A DNA stretch of 64,000 bases from Ferranicluibacter quercicola (GCF_021168455.1 NZ_JAJOZR010000010.1:62001-126000), one strand, 5' to 3'; shown: positions 18,047 through 29,148, numbered from the stretch's first letter. The notes: a model not told the origin generated them from the sequence alone. Program-made: numbers and translations.

Positions 18047-19225
18047 ATGAAGACGACTGCGACACCGGACCTTCGTCCGGCCAATACCCATTTCTCGTCT
18101 GGACCCTGCTCCAAGCGCCCCGGTTGGTCGCTGGATGCCCTCTCCGACGCACCGCTCGGCCGCTCGCATCGCGCCAAGGTCGGCAAAGCCAAGCTCAAGC
18201 AAGCCATCGATCTGACCCGCGAGGTCCTCAACGTGCCGGCGGATTACCGCATCGGCATCGTGCCGGCCTCCGACACCGGCGCCGTGGAAATGGCGATGTG
18301 GTCGCTGCTCGGCGAGCGCGGCGTCGATATGGTCGCCTGGGAAAGCTTCGGTTCCGGCTGGGTGTCCGACGTCGTGAAGGAGCTGAAGCTCTCCGACGCC
18401 CGCAAGATCACCGCCGACTACGGCAAGCTGCCGGATCTCTCCACGATCGATTTCAACCGGGACGTCGTCTTCACCTGGAACGGCACCACCTCGGGCGTTC
18501 GCGTTCCCAATGCCGATTTCATTCCCGCCGACCGTCAGGGCCTGACGATCTGCGATGCGACCTCCGGCGCCTTCGCGCAGAACCTCGATTTCGCCAAGCT
18601 CGATGTCGTCACCTTCTCCTGGCAGAAAGTGCTGGGCGGCGAGGGCGGCCATGGCGTGCTCATCCTGTCCCCCCGCGCCGTCGCGCGGCTGGAAAGCTAC
18701 ACCCCGGCCTGGCCGCTGCCGAAGATCTTCCGCATGACCAAGGGTGGCAAGATCATCGAGGGCATCTTCCAGGGCGAAACGATCAACACGCCCTCCATGC
18801 TCTGCGTCGAGGACTATATCGATGCGCTGCAGTGGGCAAAGTCGCTGGGCGGCCTCGACGCGCTGATGGCGCGGGCGGATGCCAATGCGCAGGTCATCTT
18901 CGATTACGTCGAGAAGACCGACTGGATCGCCAACCTCGCAGAGGTTGCGGACACCCGCTCGAACACCTCGGTCTGCCTCAAGATCGTCGATCCCGAGGTG
19001 ACGGCGCTTGCGCCCGACCAGCAGGAGGCCTTTGCCAAGGGCATGGTCGCGCTGCTCGAAAAGCAGGGCGTCGCCCATGATATCGGCGCCTATCGCGATG
19101 CCCCCTCGGGCTTCCGCATCTGGGCCGGCGCGACCATCGACACGGCCGACCTCGAAGCGCTGATGCCCTGGTTCGACTGGGCGTTCGCGACCCAGAAGGC
19201 CACGCAGCTCAAGGCCGCAGCTTAA
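18047..19225 (+). CDS. serC: Phosphoserine aminotransferase
   Basis: SerC (392 residues) is the PLP enzyme that converts 3-phosphohydroxypyruvate and glutamate to phosphoserine. The PLP-lysine is in FSWQKVLGGEGGHGV. The substrate-binding start NTHFSSGPCSKRPGW and WNGTTSGVRVPN are characteristic of the alphaproteobacterial SerC branch, which is longer than E. coli SerC (362). ATG 18047 lies 8 nt after AAGGA. serA follows after 106 nt in the same direction. Confidence 0.95.
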   Translation: MKTTATPDLRPANTHFSSGPCSKRPGWSLDALSDAPLGRSHRAKVGKAKLKQAIDLTREVLNVPADYRIGIVPASDTGAVEMAMWSLLGERGVDMVAWESFGSGWVSDVVKELKLSDARKITADYGKLPDLSTIDFNRDVVFTWNGTTSGVRVPNADFIPADRQGLTICDATSGAFAQNLDFAKLDVVTFSWQKVLGGEGGHGVLILSPRAVARLESYTPAWPLPKIFRMTKGGKIIEGIFQGETINTPSMLCVEDYIDALQWAKSLGGLDALMARADANAQVIFDYVEKTDWIANLAEVADTRSNTSVCLKIVDPEVTALAPDQQEAFAKGMVALLEKQGVAHDIGAYRDAPSGFRIWAGATIDTADLEALMPWFDWAFATQKATQLKAAA

Positions 19226-19331
19226 GGCCGGCAAGCGTCGGGACCGCGCCTCGTCGCGCGGTCTCCGCCACGGTCCGACGCGCACCAAATCCCGTTTCCC
19301 CACAAGACGTTCTCACCAGTGGAGGCCTCTC

Positions 19332-20927
19332 ATGGCACCTCGCGTTCTCGTATCCGACGAACTGTCGGAAACCGCCGTCCAGATCTTTCGCGATCGCGGC
19401 GTCGATGTCGATTTCCAGCCGCAGCTCGGCAAGGACAAGGACAAGCTTGCCGAAATCATCGGCAATTACGACGGCCTCGCCATCCGCTCCGCCACCAAGG
19501 CGACGGAAAAGCTGATCGCGGCTGCGACCAACCTGAAGGTCATCGGCCGCGCCGGCATCGGCGTCGACAATGTCGATATCCCCGCCGCCTCGCGCCGCGG
19601 TATCATCGTCATGAACACCCCCTTCGGCAACTCCATCACCACGGCCGAGCACGCCATCGCGCTCATGTTCGCCGTCGCCCGCCAGCTGCCGGCCGCCGAC
19701 ACCTCGACCCAGGCCGGCAAATGGGAAAAGTCCAAGTTCATGGGCGTCGAAATCACCGGCAAGACGCTCGGCGTCATCGGCGCCGGCAATATCGGCTCCA
19801 TCGTCATCTCCCGCGCCATCGGGCTGAAGATGCACGTCATCGCCTACGATCCCTTCCTGTCGAAGGAGCGCGCGGAGGAAATGGGCGTGAAGAAGGTCGA
19901 GCTCGACGAGCTGCTGGCCAACGCCGATTTCATCACCCTGCACGTGCCGATGACCGACAAGACGCGCGGCATCCTGAATGCCGAAGCGCTCGCCAGGACC
20001 AAGCCCGGCGTGCGCATCATCAACTGCGCCCGTGGCGGCCTCGTGGACGAGGCGGCCCTTGCCGAAGCCATCAAGTCCGGCCATGTTGCCGGTGCCGGCT
20101 TCGACGTGTTCGAAACGGAGCCTGCCAAGGACAGCCCGCTGTTCGGCCTGCCGAACGTCGTCTGCACTCCGCATCTCGGTGCCGCCACCACGGAAGCGCA
20201 GGAAAACGTCGCCCTTCAGGTCGCCGAACAGATGTCGGACTACCTCGTCAAGGGTGCCGTTTCCAACGCGATCAACATGCCCTCGATCACCGCCGAGGAA
20301 GCCCCGATCCTCAAGCCGGTCATCCGTCTGGCCGAAGTGCTCGGCGCCTTCGTCGGTCAGGTCACGGAAAGCGCGATCAAGGAAATCGAGATCCTCTATG
20401 ACGGCTCGACCGCCGCCATGAACACCAAGGCCCTGACGAGCGCGGCCCTTGCCGGCCTCATCCGCAGCCAGGTGGCGGACGTCAACATGGTCTCCGCGCC
20501 GATCATGATCAAGGAAAAGGGCGTCATCCTTTCCGAAATCAAGCGCGACAAGACCGGCGTGTTCGACGGCTACATCAAGCTGACGGTGACGACGGAAACC
20601 CAGACACGTTCGGTCGCCGGCACGGTGTTTTCGGATGGCAAGCCGCGCTTCATCCAGATCAAGGACATCAATCTGGATGCCGACGTCGGCAGCCACATGG
20701 TCTACATCACCAACACCGACGTTCCCGGCATGATCGGCTTCATCGGCAAGACCTTCGGCGACGCCGGCGTCAACATCGCCAACTTCCAGCTCGGCCGCAA
20801 GGATGCGGGCTCGGATGCGATCGCGCTGCTCTATGTCGATGGTCCCGTGCCGGAAAGCCTCCTGAAGACGCTGACCGACAACCCGGCCATCCGCCAGGCA
20901 AAGCCCCTGGTCTTCAACGTCGAATAA
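19332..20927 (+). CDS. serA: D-3-phosphoglycerate dehydrogenase
   Basis: SerA (531 residues) catalyses the first step of serine synthesis. The NAD-binding motif GVIGAGNIGS is near residues 144-153. The catalytic Arg/Glu/His set is in NCARGGLVDE, FDVFETEPA and CTPHLGAAT. An intervening domain (about 320-450) and a C-terminal ACT domain (about 455-531, MVYITNTDVPGMIGFIG) make it the long type-I SerA, in which ACT domains mediate serine feedback in some species. It forms a likely operon or pair with serC. Confidence 0.96.
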   Translation: MAPRVLVSDELSETAVQIFRDRGVDVDFQPQLGKDKDKLAEIIGNYDGLAIRSATKATEKLIAAATNLKVIGRAGIGVDNVDIPAASRRGIIVMNTPFGNSITTAEHAIALMFAVARQLPAADTSTQAGKWEKSKFMGVEITGKTLGVIGAGNIGSIVISRAIGLKMHVIAYDPFLSKERAEEMGVKKVELDELLANADFITLHVPMTDKTRGILNAEALARTKPGVRIINCARGGLVDEAALAEAIKSGHVAGAGFDVFETEPAKDSPLFGLPNVVCTPHLGAATTEAQENVALQVAEQMSDYLVKGAVSNAINMPSITAEEAPILKPVIRLAEVLGAFVGQVTESAIKEIEILYDGSTAAMNTKALTSAALAGLIRSQVADVNMVSAPIMIKEKGVILSEIKRDKTGVFDGYIKLTVTTETQTRSVAGTVFSDGKPRFIQIKDINLDADVGSHMVYITNTDVPGMIGFIGKTFGDAGVNIANFQLGRKDAGSDAIALLYVDGPVPESLLKTLTDNPAIRQAKPLVFNVE

Positions 20928-20957
20928 GCCGGCGACAGCCCGCTCGATACCATGACA

Positions 20958-20991
20958 AACGCGCCGGATCCTCAGGGTCCGGCGCGTTTTT
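20958..20991. terminator. Bidirectional terminator between serA and the EamA gene
   Basis: A perfect 11-bp stem AACGCGCCGGA (20958-20968)/TCCGGCGCGTT (20978-20988) with a T run after it on the plus strand (20987-20991). It lies between convergent serA and the minus-strand transporter and could also slow minus-strand transcription. Confidence 0.88.
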
Positions 20992-21008
20992 CCGTGTCCG
21001 ATCCGGTC

Positions 21009-21899
21009 TTACCCGGCCACCTTGGGCCGCCCCTTTTCCGCCACCGCGATGCCCACGAGGGCGAGGAGGAGGGCGACGATGTGGAAGGTGTGCAGGGTTT
21101 CGCCGATCAGGGCGATCGACAGGAGCGTGCCGAAGATGGGGATGAGATTGATGAACAGCCCGGCGCGGTTGGGACCGATCAGCTCGACCCCGCGCACATA
21201 GAGGATCTGCGAGATCAGCGAGGGGAAGATGCCGGCATAGGCGACGATGATCCAGCCGGTCGCGTCCGGCCAGATCATCGCGCCGGAGGCGTTTTCCCAG
21301 ATCATCAGCGGCACGCTGCTCAGGAGCGCCGCGAAGGCGGAGACGGCGATCAGGCTTTTCCAGTGGATGCCCGGCTTGTAGCGCAGCGACACGGTGTAGC
21401 CGGCATAGACGAGCACGGCGAACATCATCAGCGCGTCGCCGCGGTTGAGGTCGAGCGAGAGCAGCGTCGAGAGATCGCCGTGCGATGTGGTCAGCGCGAC
21501 GGCAAACAGCGTCAGCGCAAAGCCGAACCACTGGGCGAGCGAGACGCCGGTGCGAAACAGCACGAAGTTCATGGCGAAGATCACCATGGGGATCGCGGCC
21601 TGTTCGATCACCGCATTGATGGCGCTGGTATATTGCAGGGCGGAATAGAGCGAGGCATTGAAGGCAGTGAAGCCGACGGCGCCGTAGCTGAACAGCAGCA
21701 GCCAGTGCCGGCGGATGAGCGGCCAGTCCTTGCGCAGCTGGGGAATGGCGATGGCCAGAAGCAGGGTGCAGGCGATCACCCAGCGCATGCCCGTCAGCAG
21801 CATGGGGCTCACATGACCGACGGCGATCTTACCGGCCACGGAGTTGCCGCCCCAGATGAAGGTGGTCAGCGCAAGGATCAGATAGGCCTGGATGTTCAA
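21009..21899 (-). CDS. EamA/DMT-family transporter
   Basis: The 296-residue protein has about ten predicted membrane spans arranged as two EamA repeats (about 7-140 and 155-285). It contains family segments such as TFIWGGNSVAGK near the N terminus, AALQYTSAINAVIEQ-type and the repeat-2 GPNRAGLFINLIPIFG. Members export amino acids or other small metabolites by proton antiport; the substrate is not readable. It stands alone, convergent with serA and divergent from purA. Confidence 0.85.
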   Translation of the reverse strand: MNIQAYLILALTTFIWGGNSVAGKIAVGHVSPMLLTGMRWVIACTLLLAIAIPQLRKDWPLIRRHWLLLFSYGAVGFTAFNASLYSALQYTSAINAVIEQAAIPMVIFAMNFVLFRTGVSLAQWFGFALTLFAVALTTSHGDLSTLLSLDLNRGDALMMFAVLVYAGYTVSLRYKPGIHWKSLIAVSAFAALLSSVPLMIWENASGAMIWPDATGWIIVAYAGIFPSLISQILYVRGVELIGPNRAGLFINLIPIFGTLLSIALIGETLHTFHIVALLLALVGIAVAEKGRPKVAG

Positions 21900-22187
21900 G
21901 CTGAAATTCCGTCCCGGTCAAGAGGAGTGCGCATTTGCGGCGCATCTTCGTGCTGCATATCGCGTAAAGCGGCATGCTGCCATGCAAAAAGCCCTGAATC
22001 GCGGGCGAACGGAATAGCTTTTGAAAAAACAAGACAGTATAGATGCGCGGGTTTGCAGCCCCGGATCGAGGGGATTGCAGCACCATGGGTCGGTGCGGGA
22101 TGCCATTGCCGGACGAGGCAGGGCGATCGCGCGCAAGGCGAAGATGAGCGCGGATGAAAACGTGCGCTTGCAGACAGGGAAAACGAA

Positions 22188-23486
<1,299 letters not shown>

Positions 23487-23524
23487 GTTAACGGACCTGT
23501 GACGGGGTGATGAAAAGGGCGTAA

Positions 23525-23553
23525 AGCGCGGGTTTTGTAAGAGATCCCGCGCT
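23525..23553 (+). other. Hairpin downstream of purA
   Basis: AGCGCGGG (23525-23532) is mirrored by CCCGCGCT (23546-23553) with a 13-nt loop. There is no T tract, so it could be an attenuator, a stabilising 3' hairpin or an operator rather than an intrinsic terminator. Confidence 0.4.
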
Positions 23554-23608
23554 TGCGTCACATCACGTATCGGCTTAATCACCCCGAAGGGTTGAAAGAA
23601 AGTTTTCG

Positions 23609-26212
23609 ATGGCGGATTTTGTAGCAGTTATTCGCAGGACCGTGGACGGCTTGTCCGACAACAGTCCGGACATGCGGTCCAGGGTTTACGAAAAGGCCCG
23701 GGGCGCCGTCCGTCGCCAGCTCGAAAGCATGAAGCCGCGTCCCTCCGACGAGATGATCGACCGGCAGATGGGCAAGCTCGAAGCGGCCATCACCGAGGTG
23801 GAGGCGAGCCATGCGGGCCTCCCTGCCGATCATGGGCCTGCCGAACATGCGCCTGACGACAATGCCGCGCCCGCCGCCGCGGCCGCTGGGGCTGTCGCTC
23901 CTGCCGTCGTTGCTCCTGCGGTCCTGCCAGCCGACGATGCACCCGCCGCCGCGCCCGCCGATGTCACCTTCGAACAGCCGCCCGTTCCCTACGATGTGAC
24001 GCATGTCGATCGGCAGGACGGCGTCGAAGCCGCCCCGGCCGTGCCGGAACCCGAGCCCGAGCCCGAACCTGTCGCTGTCATTCCCCCGGAGCCGGAGCCC
24101 GTCTACGAAGAGCCCGCGCCCGTTTACGAAGAGCCGGTCTCCGTCGAGGAGACCGCGGCGTTCGACGAGGTGGCGCCGGAGCCGGTAAATCCGCCGGAGG
24201 ATGACCCGGAGCCGCAGGTCGAGCCGCTGCCGGTCACCGACCGGGAAGCGCTGGACGCGGCCGACGTTCTGGCCGAGGAATATGCCCAGATCCAGGAGCC
24301 CGCGGCGCGCGCCCGGGAAAGCGCCGACGAGAACGACGCGGTTGCGCTCGAAGAGCCCACTGTCGAGGAACCCGCGCCCGCGGAGGCGCCGGCGCAGGAC
24401 TGGGCCGAGCCCGCGCCTGTCGAACATGACGCGCCGGAACCGGCCGAACCCGCATCCATCGAATCCGACTATGTCGAACCGGAGGCACTCCCGCCGGAGC
24501 CTGAACGGTTCGAGCCGGCCTCCGTCGTGGAGCCGGTCGAGCCCGCGCGCGACGTCAGCGCCATGCCGGCGGCCGACTGGGAACTGCCCGACTGGAACGC
24601 ACCGACGACCGAGCAACCCGCCATGCCGGTTGCCGCGCATATCGAGCCCGTCTGGACGGAAAGCGTCGGGACGCATCCGGCCGAGGACGTCGCGGATCAC
24701 GACGCCGGCTGGGCCGATGCGCCGGTCGCGCATGACGATCACCATGACGCCGCCGATGTCGCGCCCGTCGTCCTGCCCGCCGTTTCCGGCGGCCTGACGC
24801 CTGAGGGCGAGCCCTCGCATTCCTGGGCGCTCGACGAGACGGACCCTTTTCAGCACGATGTCCGCCCCGAGGGCACAGAGCCTGCCGTGTCGGACTGGTC
24901 CTGGCCGGTCGATCGCACCAACGAGGCCGAGCCGGCGAGCCCGAGCGATGAGCCGCCGCCACCGCAGAACTGGGACGAGATCGACAGCCTGCTGGCAGCC
25001 GGCGGTGCCGCGGCTGCGGCCCAGAGCCGTCCTCCGCTCGATCCGTCGGAAGCGCCTGCCGCACCGCGTCGCCCGGCATCCTATCGCGCCGAGCCGCGCA
25101 AGTCGGCTTTCAGCATCAAGCGCGTCGCCACCGTTCTCGTCCTGCTGCTCGTCTTCGGCGGCGGTGGCTATGCCTACTGGATGAACCGCGATGCGGTGAA
25201 CGGCTGGGTTTCCGAGACGATTGCCTCCCTGAACACGGCGCCGCCGACGGCCAGCAATGGCGGAACCTCGGCGACGGGAACCGGCGGCGCGGCCTCCGGC
25301 ACGGCGGCGAACGGCAATGCGACGACCGACGTGGCGTCGGCCGAGCCGAGCAACAAGTTTACCCAGCGCCTGCAGACCGACGGCACGGAGATCGACGAAG
25401 GCGCTGCCCAGCCGCCGGCCGGCGCCAGCGCCGCGCAGGAAGGCAAATCCGTCGCCGCCCAGACCGAGGCGAGCCGCCCGGTCGATACGGCCGATGCCGG
25501 AGCGACGGCGACGCCGCCGATCGCCGGCACGCCAACGGCTCAGGCCGATCCGTCTGCCGCGACACCCGCCGCGGGGACGGACGCGGCTCCCGCCACGATA
25601 CCGCCGGTCACCCCGACCGCCGCACCGGACGCGGCCACGACCCAGATGCCGGCCGGCGCCCAGAAGATGTTCCTCTACGAGGAGCGTCTCGGCCAGACGG
25701 CACCGACCGCCATCGAAGGCGGCGTGGCGTGGTCGCTCAAGGAGGAAGCGCCCGAAGCCGGCCAGCGTCCCGAACCCGTCATCCAGGCGCAGATCACCGT
25801 GCCGGATCGCGGCCTGACCGCGCTGATGACCATCAAGCGCAACACCGATACCTCGCTGCCGGCCAGCCACACGATCGAGTTCGTGTTCTCGCTGCCGGAG
25901 AATTTCGAGGGCGGCAGCATCGACAGCGTCCAGCGCGTCGCGATGAAGCGCAACGAGCAGGATCGCGGCGATCCGCTGATCGCGGTGCCCGCCAAGATCA
26001 CCGACGACTTCCACATGATCGCGCTCAACGACTTTCCGGAAGCCGTGACGACCAATCTCGACCTCCTGCGCACCCGCTCGTGGATCGACATTCCCCTGAC
26101 CTACCGCAACGGCCGCCGCGCGCTGCTGACGCTGGAGAAGGGGGCGGCCGGCAACGAGGCGTTCACGCAGGCGCTGGCCGCCTGGAGCCAGGCGCGTCCG
26201 GCCGGCAACTGA
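23609..26212 (+). CDS. Large single-span membrane protein with long acidic disordered region, function unknown
   Basis: The 867-residue protein has four parts. Residues 1-75 form a compact helical domain (MADFVAVIRRTVDGLSDNSP to EAAITEVE) with charged repeats. About 76-495 is a Pro/Glu/Ala/Val-rich acidic stretch with repeats such as PEPEPEPEPV and YEEPAPVYEEPV, predicted disordered. One transmembrane helix lies at about 504-525 (VATVLVLLLVFGGGGYAYW). After it comes an Ala/Thr/Gly-rich linker (530-690) and a folded C-terminal domain (about 695-867, starting MFLYEERLGQ), presumably periplasmic. Topology is N-in, C-out by the flanking positive residues. I know no named function; similar proteins occur next to purA in other rhizobia as far as I recall. 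It ends 86 nt before the YkgJ-like gene on the other strand. Confidence 0.85.
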   Translation: MADFVAVIRRTVDGLSDNSPDMRSRVYEKARGAVRRQLESMKPRPSDEMIDRQMGKLEAAITEVEASHAGLPADHGPAEHAPDDNAAPAAAAAGAVAPAVVAPAVLPADDAPAAAPADVTFEQPPVPYDVTHVDRQDGVEAAPAVPEPEPEPEPVAVIPPEPEPVYEEPAPVYEEPVSVEETAAFDEVAPEPVNPPEDDPEPQVEPLPVTDREALDAADVLAEEYAQIQEPAARARESADENDAVALEEPTVEEPAPAEAPAQDWAEPAPVEHDAPEPAEPASIESDYVEPEALPPEPERFEPASVVEPVEPARDVSAMPAADWELPDWNAPTTEQPAMPVAAHIEPVWTESVGTHPAEDVADHDAGWADAPVAHDDHHDAADVAPVVLPAVSGGLTPEGEPSHSWALDETDPFQHDVRPEGTEPAVSDWSWPVDRTNEAEPASPSDEPPPPQNWDEIDSLLAAGGAAAAAQSRPPLDPSEAPAAPRRPASYRAEPRKSAFSIKRVATVLVLLLVFGGGGYAYWMNRDAVNGWVSETIASLNTAPPTASNGGTSATGTGGAASGTAANGNATTDVASAEPSNKFTQRLQTDGTEIDEGAAQPPAGASAAQEGKSVAAQTEASRPVDTADAGATATPPIAGTPTAQADPSAATPAAGTDAAPATIPPVTPTAAPDAATTQMPAGAQKMFLYEERLGQTAPTAIEGGVAWSLKEEAPEAGQRPEPVIQAQITVPDRGLTALMTIKRNTDTSLPASHTIEFVFSLPENFEGGSIDSVQRVAMKRNEQDRGDPLIAVPAKITDDFHMIALNDFPEAVTTNLDLLRTRSWIDIPLTYRNGRRALLTLEKGAAGNEAFTQALAAWSQARPAGN

Positions 26213-26298
26213 TCGATGATGCCTTCCGGGGTCGCCTTGCGGTCCCGGAGGTCATGATCGAACACGATCAGGCCCGGTGATGAGGCCGAGTGATCAGG

Positions 26299-26748
26299 TC
26301 AGGCCTGCGCCGGCTCGACCTTGAAGACATCGTCGCCCACGAACACGATGACATAGCCGCCGCGGGCCGCGGCGTCTGTCGCCCAGCGTTCCAGCCCGGC
26401 TCTGTACGGCGCCTGCCGCCAGATGGAGGGGTGATCGGGATCGACCAGCACGGTCGTTTGCGGTCCCTGTTCATAGACCATCATATGCGCGACCAGCGGC
26501 TCCCATTCCGGCCCGAGATCGGGTTTCGTCATCCAGGCACACAGGAAATCCCGACAGAGCTGCGGCCGCGCCGCATAGATCGTGCAGCCGCGCTCCGCCA
26601 CGCAATGGCGGCACCAGGCATTGGCCGGTTTTTCCAGCGCATCGATATCGGGCAGGCGGCAGCAGAGCGTGCAGGTGCGGCAGCGGCGCGCCGTTGCCTC
26701 CGCGGGCGGAAGCCCGGTCTCTTTGGGGTCGCTCTCGGAGCCTGTCAC
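26299..26748 (-). CDS. YkgJ-family cysteine-cluster protein
   Basis: The 149-residue protein carries the cysteine pattern of the YkgJ/UPF0153 family: CRTCTLCC, WCRHC, GCTIYAARPQLCRDFLC, which likely binds a metal or iron-sulfur cluster. The second half is a small alpha/beta region ending VFVGDDVFKVEPAQA. The biochemical role of the family is unknown. It is on the opposite strand to the 867-residue gene and shares a bidirectional terminator region with the OMP gene. Confidence 0.8.
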   Translation of the reverse strand: MTGSESDPKETGLPPAEATARRCRTCTLCCRLPDIDALEKPANAWCRHCVAERGCTIYAARPQLCRDFLCAWMTKPDLGPEWEPLVAHMMVYEQGPQTTVLVDPDHPSIWRQAPYRAGLERWATDAAARGGYVIVFVGDDVFKVEPAQA

Positions 26749-26804
26749 CTATCCTGCCCTCCTGCGCGTGATGGCCGCCGATCGTCCGTCGCCCCCCGCA
26801 TACG

Positions 26805-26836
26805 AAAAAGCCGGCTGGAGGGCCAGCCGGCTTTTT
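26805..26836. terminator. Terminator hairpin with A and T tracts on both sides
   Basis: A 14-bp perfect stem AAAAAGCCGGCTGG (26805-26818)/CCAGCCGGCTTTTT (26823-26836) with loop AGGG. The A and T tracts make it functional in both directions. On the minus strand it sits just before the YkgJ-like start and terminates the beta-barrel gene lying upstream of it. Confidence 0.9.
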
Positions 26837-26921
26837 GCGTTCGGTGACGGAAAGGCCTCTCGTTCGTTGCCTTTGCCGCATTGTCCAGTGCCGAAGCGTG
26901 TCCGCTTCGGCTGGAAGGCTC

Positions 26922-27665
26922 TTAGAAGCTCTTGCGGAAACCGACGATGACGGCGTGGCTGCGGAAATCGGTTTCCGAACGCGAGCCGTCGCGTGCCGTG
27001 AAGGAGAAGTTGTCGGCCGCGGTGAAGCGGTAGCCGATGTCGAAGGTGGTGTTGGTCAGGAGGGCGACGTTGGTGAACAGGCCCAGTTCCTGGATGTTGA
27101 TGCCGACACCGGCGTCGAGGTGGTAGGCGAAGCGCGTGTCGTCATCGTCCATCAGCGTGGCAACGCCGGCAACGCCCTGGCGACGCAGCTCGAGGTTCAT
27201 GACACCGACGCCGCCGCCGACATACGGCGTGATGGCGGAAAGCTGGCCGCCGAGCGGGATGTCGAGGTAACCGTTGACATAGCCCTGGATGGTGGTTGCA
27301 TCGCCGAAGCTGTCGATGGAGCGGATGGCGCCGACGCCGCTGACACGGTGGTTGTCGACCGACGCGTTGCCGTAGCCGACTTCCAGTTCGACGCGGGGGG
27401 AGACATAGCCCATGTCGCCGAAGCTGTAACCGGCGCGAACGCCGCTATAGTAGCCGACGTCGTAATCCGTGCTGACGCGGGCGCCGCCGGCGGCAAACGA
27501 GGTGTCGTCGAGGAAGGTCAGGCTGCTGACCGAACCGAGGTAGAAGCCGCCATTGGTTTCCACGACGACCGGGCCGACCGGCTCGGTCAGATCCGCCGCG
27601 CGGACGATGGAGCCGGAGGCCGCCAGAGCAACGCCGGCGAGCAGGATCTTGGTAAAGCGGGTCAT
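26922..27665 (-). CDS. Outer-membrane beta-barrel protein
   Basis: The 247-residue precursor has a signal peptide (MTRFTKILLAGVALAASGS, cleavage near VRA, about residue 23) and a small beta-barrel with alternating strands: NGGFYLGSVSSLTFLDD, VELEVGYGNASVDNH, ITPYVGGGVGVMNLEL, TTFDIGYRFTAADNFSF. It ends in the terminal Phe typical of barrels (VGFRKSF). It belongs to the Rhizobiales Omp2/OmpW-like surface-antigen group but is distinct from the two barrels at 15-17 kb. No CtrA box was found in its upstream region. Confidence 0.82.
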   Translation of the reverse strand: MTRFTKILLAGVALAASGSIVRAADLTEPVGPVVVETNGGFYLGSVSSLTFLDDTSFAAGGARVSTDYDVGYYSGVRAGYSFGDMGYVSPRVELEVGYGNASVDNHRVSGVGAIRSIDSFGDATTIQGYVNGYLDIPLGGQLSAITPYVGGGVGVMNLELRRQGVAGVATLMDDDDTRFAYHLDAGVGINIQELGLFTNVALLTNTTFDIGYRFTAADNFSFTARDGSRSETDFRSHAVIVGFRKSF

Positions 27666-27978
27666 GAATCTATCCTTCGAAAAGTGAGGGGCGCAATCGG
27701 CAAGCGTGCGTCGGATGAGGCTGTAGGTAGCTCGATTTGCCGCGAGCAGTAGAGGCGGACACCGGAAAACGGGGTGCGGGTCATCTCGAAAAATGGGGCT
27801 GTTGCATGAAAGTCACGAATGCGTCTCCCGCGTGTGTTGGAAAAGACTTAAGGACGGAAACGCGAGATGGTCAGCGGGCGGGCACGGCCCTATGTTGTCT
27901 CGCGGGGTGCCCGCAGCGTTTGGACGGGGTGCCGAGACCGTCTGCGCCGTGCCGTGCTAGAACCCGTGAGGAAGCCTG
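27666..27978. other. Divergent intergenic region
   Basis: These 313 bases lie between the minus-strand beta-barrel and the plus-strand DUF900 lipoprotein and should hold both promoters. I see no clear -10/-35 pair, no CtrA box and no convincing small gene. A plus-strand ORF from 27737 overlaps the start of the lipoprotein gene and looks spurious. Confidence 0.4.
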
Positions 27979-29148
27979 ATGATCGTGATCCGCGCCGGTG
28001 CCGTCGCCTTGCCGCGTGTCCGTCTGTGCGTCCCCATCCTCCTGTTCGGCCTGCTGGCGGCGCTTGGCGGCTGTGCCAGCCGCCCGTCATCCGCCGTGCT
28101 CGATCCCGTGTCGCCGGCCCGGGCAACGTCGGGGGAGGCGGCCGCAGCCGGCAACAAGGCGCTCACGCTCTATGCCGTCACCAATCGCGAACGGGACGGC
28201 GACGGCTTCGATGGCGACCGTGCGCGCGACCTGACCTATGAGCGTTACCGGCTGACCATCCCCGCATCGCATACGCCCGCGGCCATCGAATATCCCACGC
28301 GGAAGCCGGACCCGGCACGGGCGATGACGGTGCGCGAGCGTCGCGCGCTCGACCAGCGCAGCATGGTGGCCGCCATCGTCTCGCAGCCCGGCTTCGACGG
28401 CACGATCGGCCTCTTCGTGCACGGCTTCAACTATCGCTACCAGGAGGGCGTGTTCCGGTTGGCGCAGATGGCGGTGGATTCGCGCAGCAAGGCGACGCCG
28501 GTGCTGTTTTCCTGGCCCTCCCAGGGTGCGCTGTCCGGCTATCTCGCCGATCGGGATGCCGTGCTCTTTTCGCGCGACGATCTGGTGTCGCTGATGGCGG
28601 CGCTGAGCGAGACGCGCAAGGTGCGGCAGATCCTCGTGTTCGGCCACAGCATGGGCGGCTTCCTCATCATGGAAGCGCTGCGCCAGCTGCGCCTGACGGA
28701 TCGCGGCGACGTGCTCGACAAGCTGACCGTGATCCTCGCGGCGCCCGATATCGATGCGGACCTCTTCCGCCGGCAGATGGACGTGGTCGGCCGGTTGCGC
28801 TCGCCGCTGGTGCTGCTCGTCTCGCCGGAGGACGAGGCGCTGGCGGCCTCGAGCCTCCTCAGCGGCGCGCGGCCGCGGGTCGGGCGGCTGGATGTCGAGG
28901 ATCCGAAGGTGCGGGAAACGGCGAAGGCCTATGGCGTCCTCGTGGTCGATATCACTTCGCTGAACGCCCCGGACGGGCTCGGCCACGACCGGTATGCGAG
29001 CCTTGCCGCGCTGGCGCCGCAGGTCGGCGTGCTCGGCCGGCCGGGCGCCGCCACGCCCACGGATGTCGGTGCCTTCATTCTCGATGCGGCGGGGCAGGTG
29101 GTGGCAAGCCCGTTCACCGTCGCCGGCCGCATACTCGCTCCGCGATAG
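27979..29148 (+). CDS. DUF900 alpha/beta-hydrolase lipoprotein
   Basis: The 389-residue protein has a lipoprotein signal with lipobox LAALGGC (Cys about residue 33) and an alpha/beta-hydrolase domain of the DUF900/COG4782 esterase type. The family motif is GLFVHGFNYRYQEGVF, and the nucleophile elbow GHSMGG gives the catalytic Ser; a later Asp and the His in GLGHDRY complete a plausible triad. It probably acts in the envelope as a lipase or esterase of unknown substrate. It is followed after 57 nt by the DUF4105 gene. Confidence 0.82.
   Translation: MIVIRAGAVALPRVRLCVPILLFGLLAALGGCASRPSSAVLDPVSPARATSGEAAAAGNKALTLYAVTNRERDGDGFDGDRARDLTYERYRLTIPASHTPAAIEYPTRKPDPARAMTVRERRALDQRSMVAAIVSQPGFDGTIGLFVHGFNYRYQEGVFRLAQMAVDSRSKATPVLFSWPSQGALSGYLADRDAVLFSRDDLVSLMAALSETRKVRQILVFGHSMGGFLIMEALRQLRLTDRGDVLDKLTVILAAPDIDADLFRRQMDVVGRLRSPLVLLVSPEDEALAASSLLSGARPRVGRLDVEDPKVRETAKAYGVLVVDITSLNAPDGLGHDRYASLAALAPQVGVLGRPGAATPTDVGAFILDAAGQVVASPFTVAGRILAPR

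Noticed and set aside
23579..26014. Long minus-strand frame opposite the 867-residue gene (811 codons)
   Set aside because: It is a shadow of the Pro/Glu-rich plus-strand coding sequence and shows Arg-rich low complexity.
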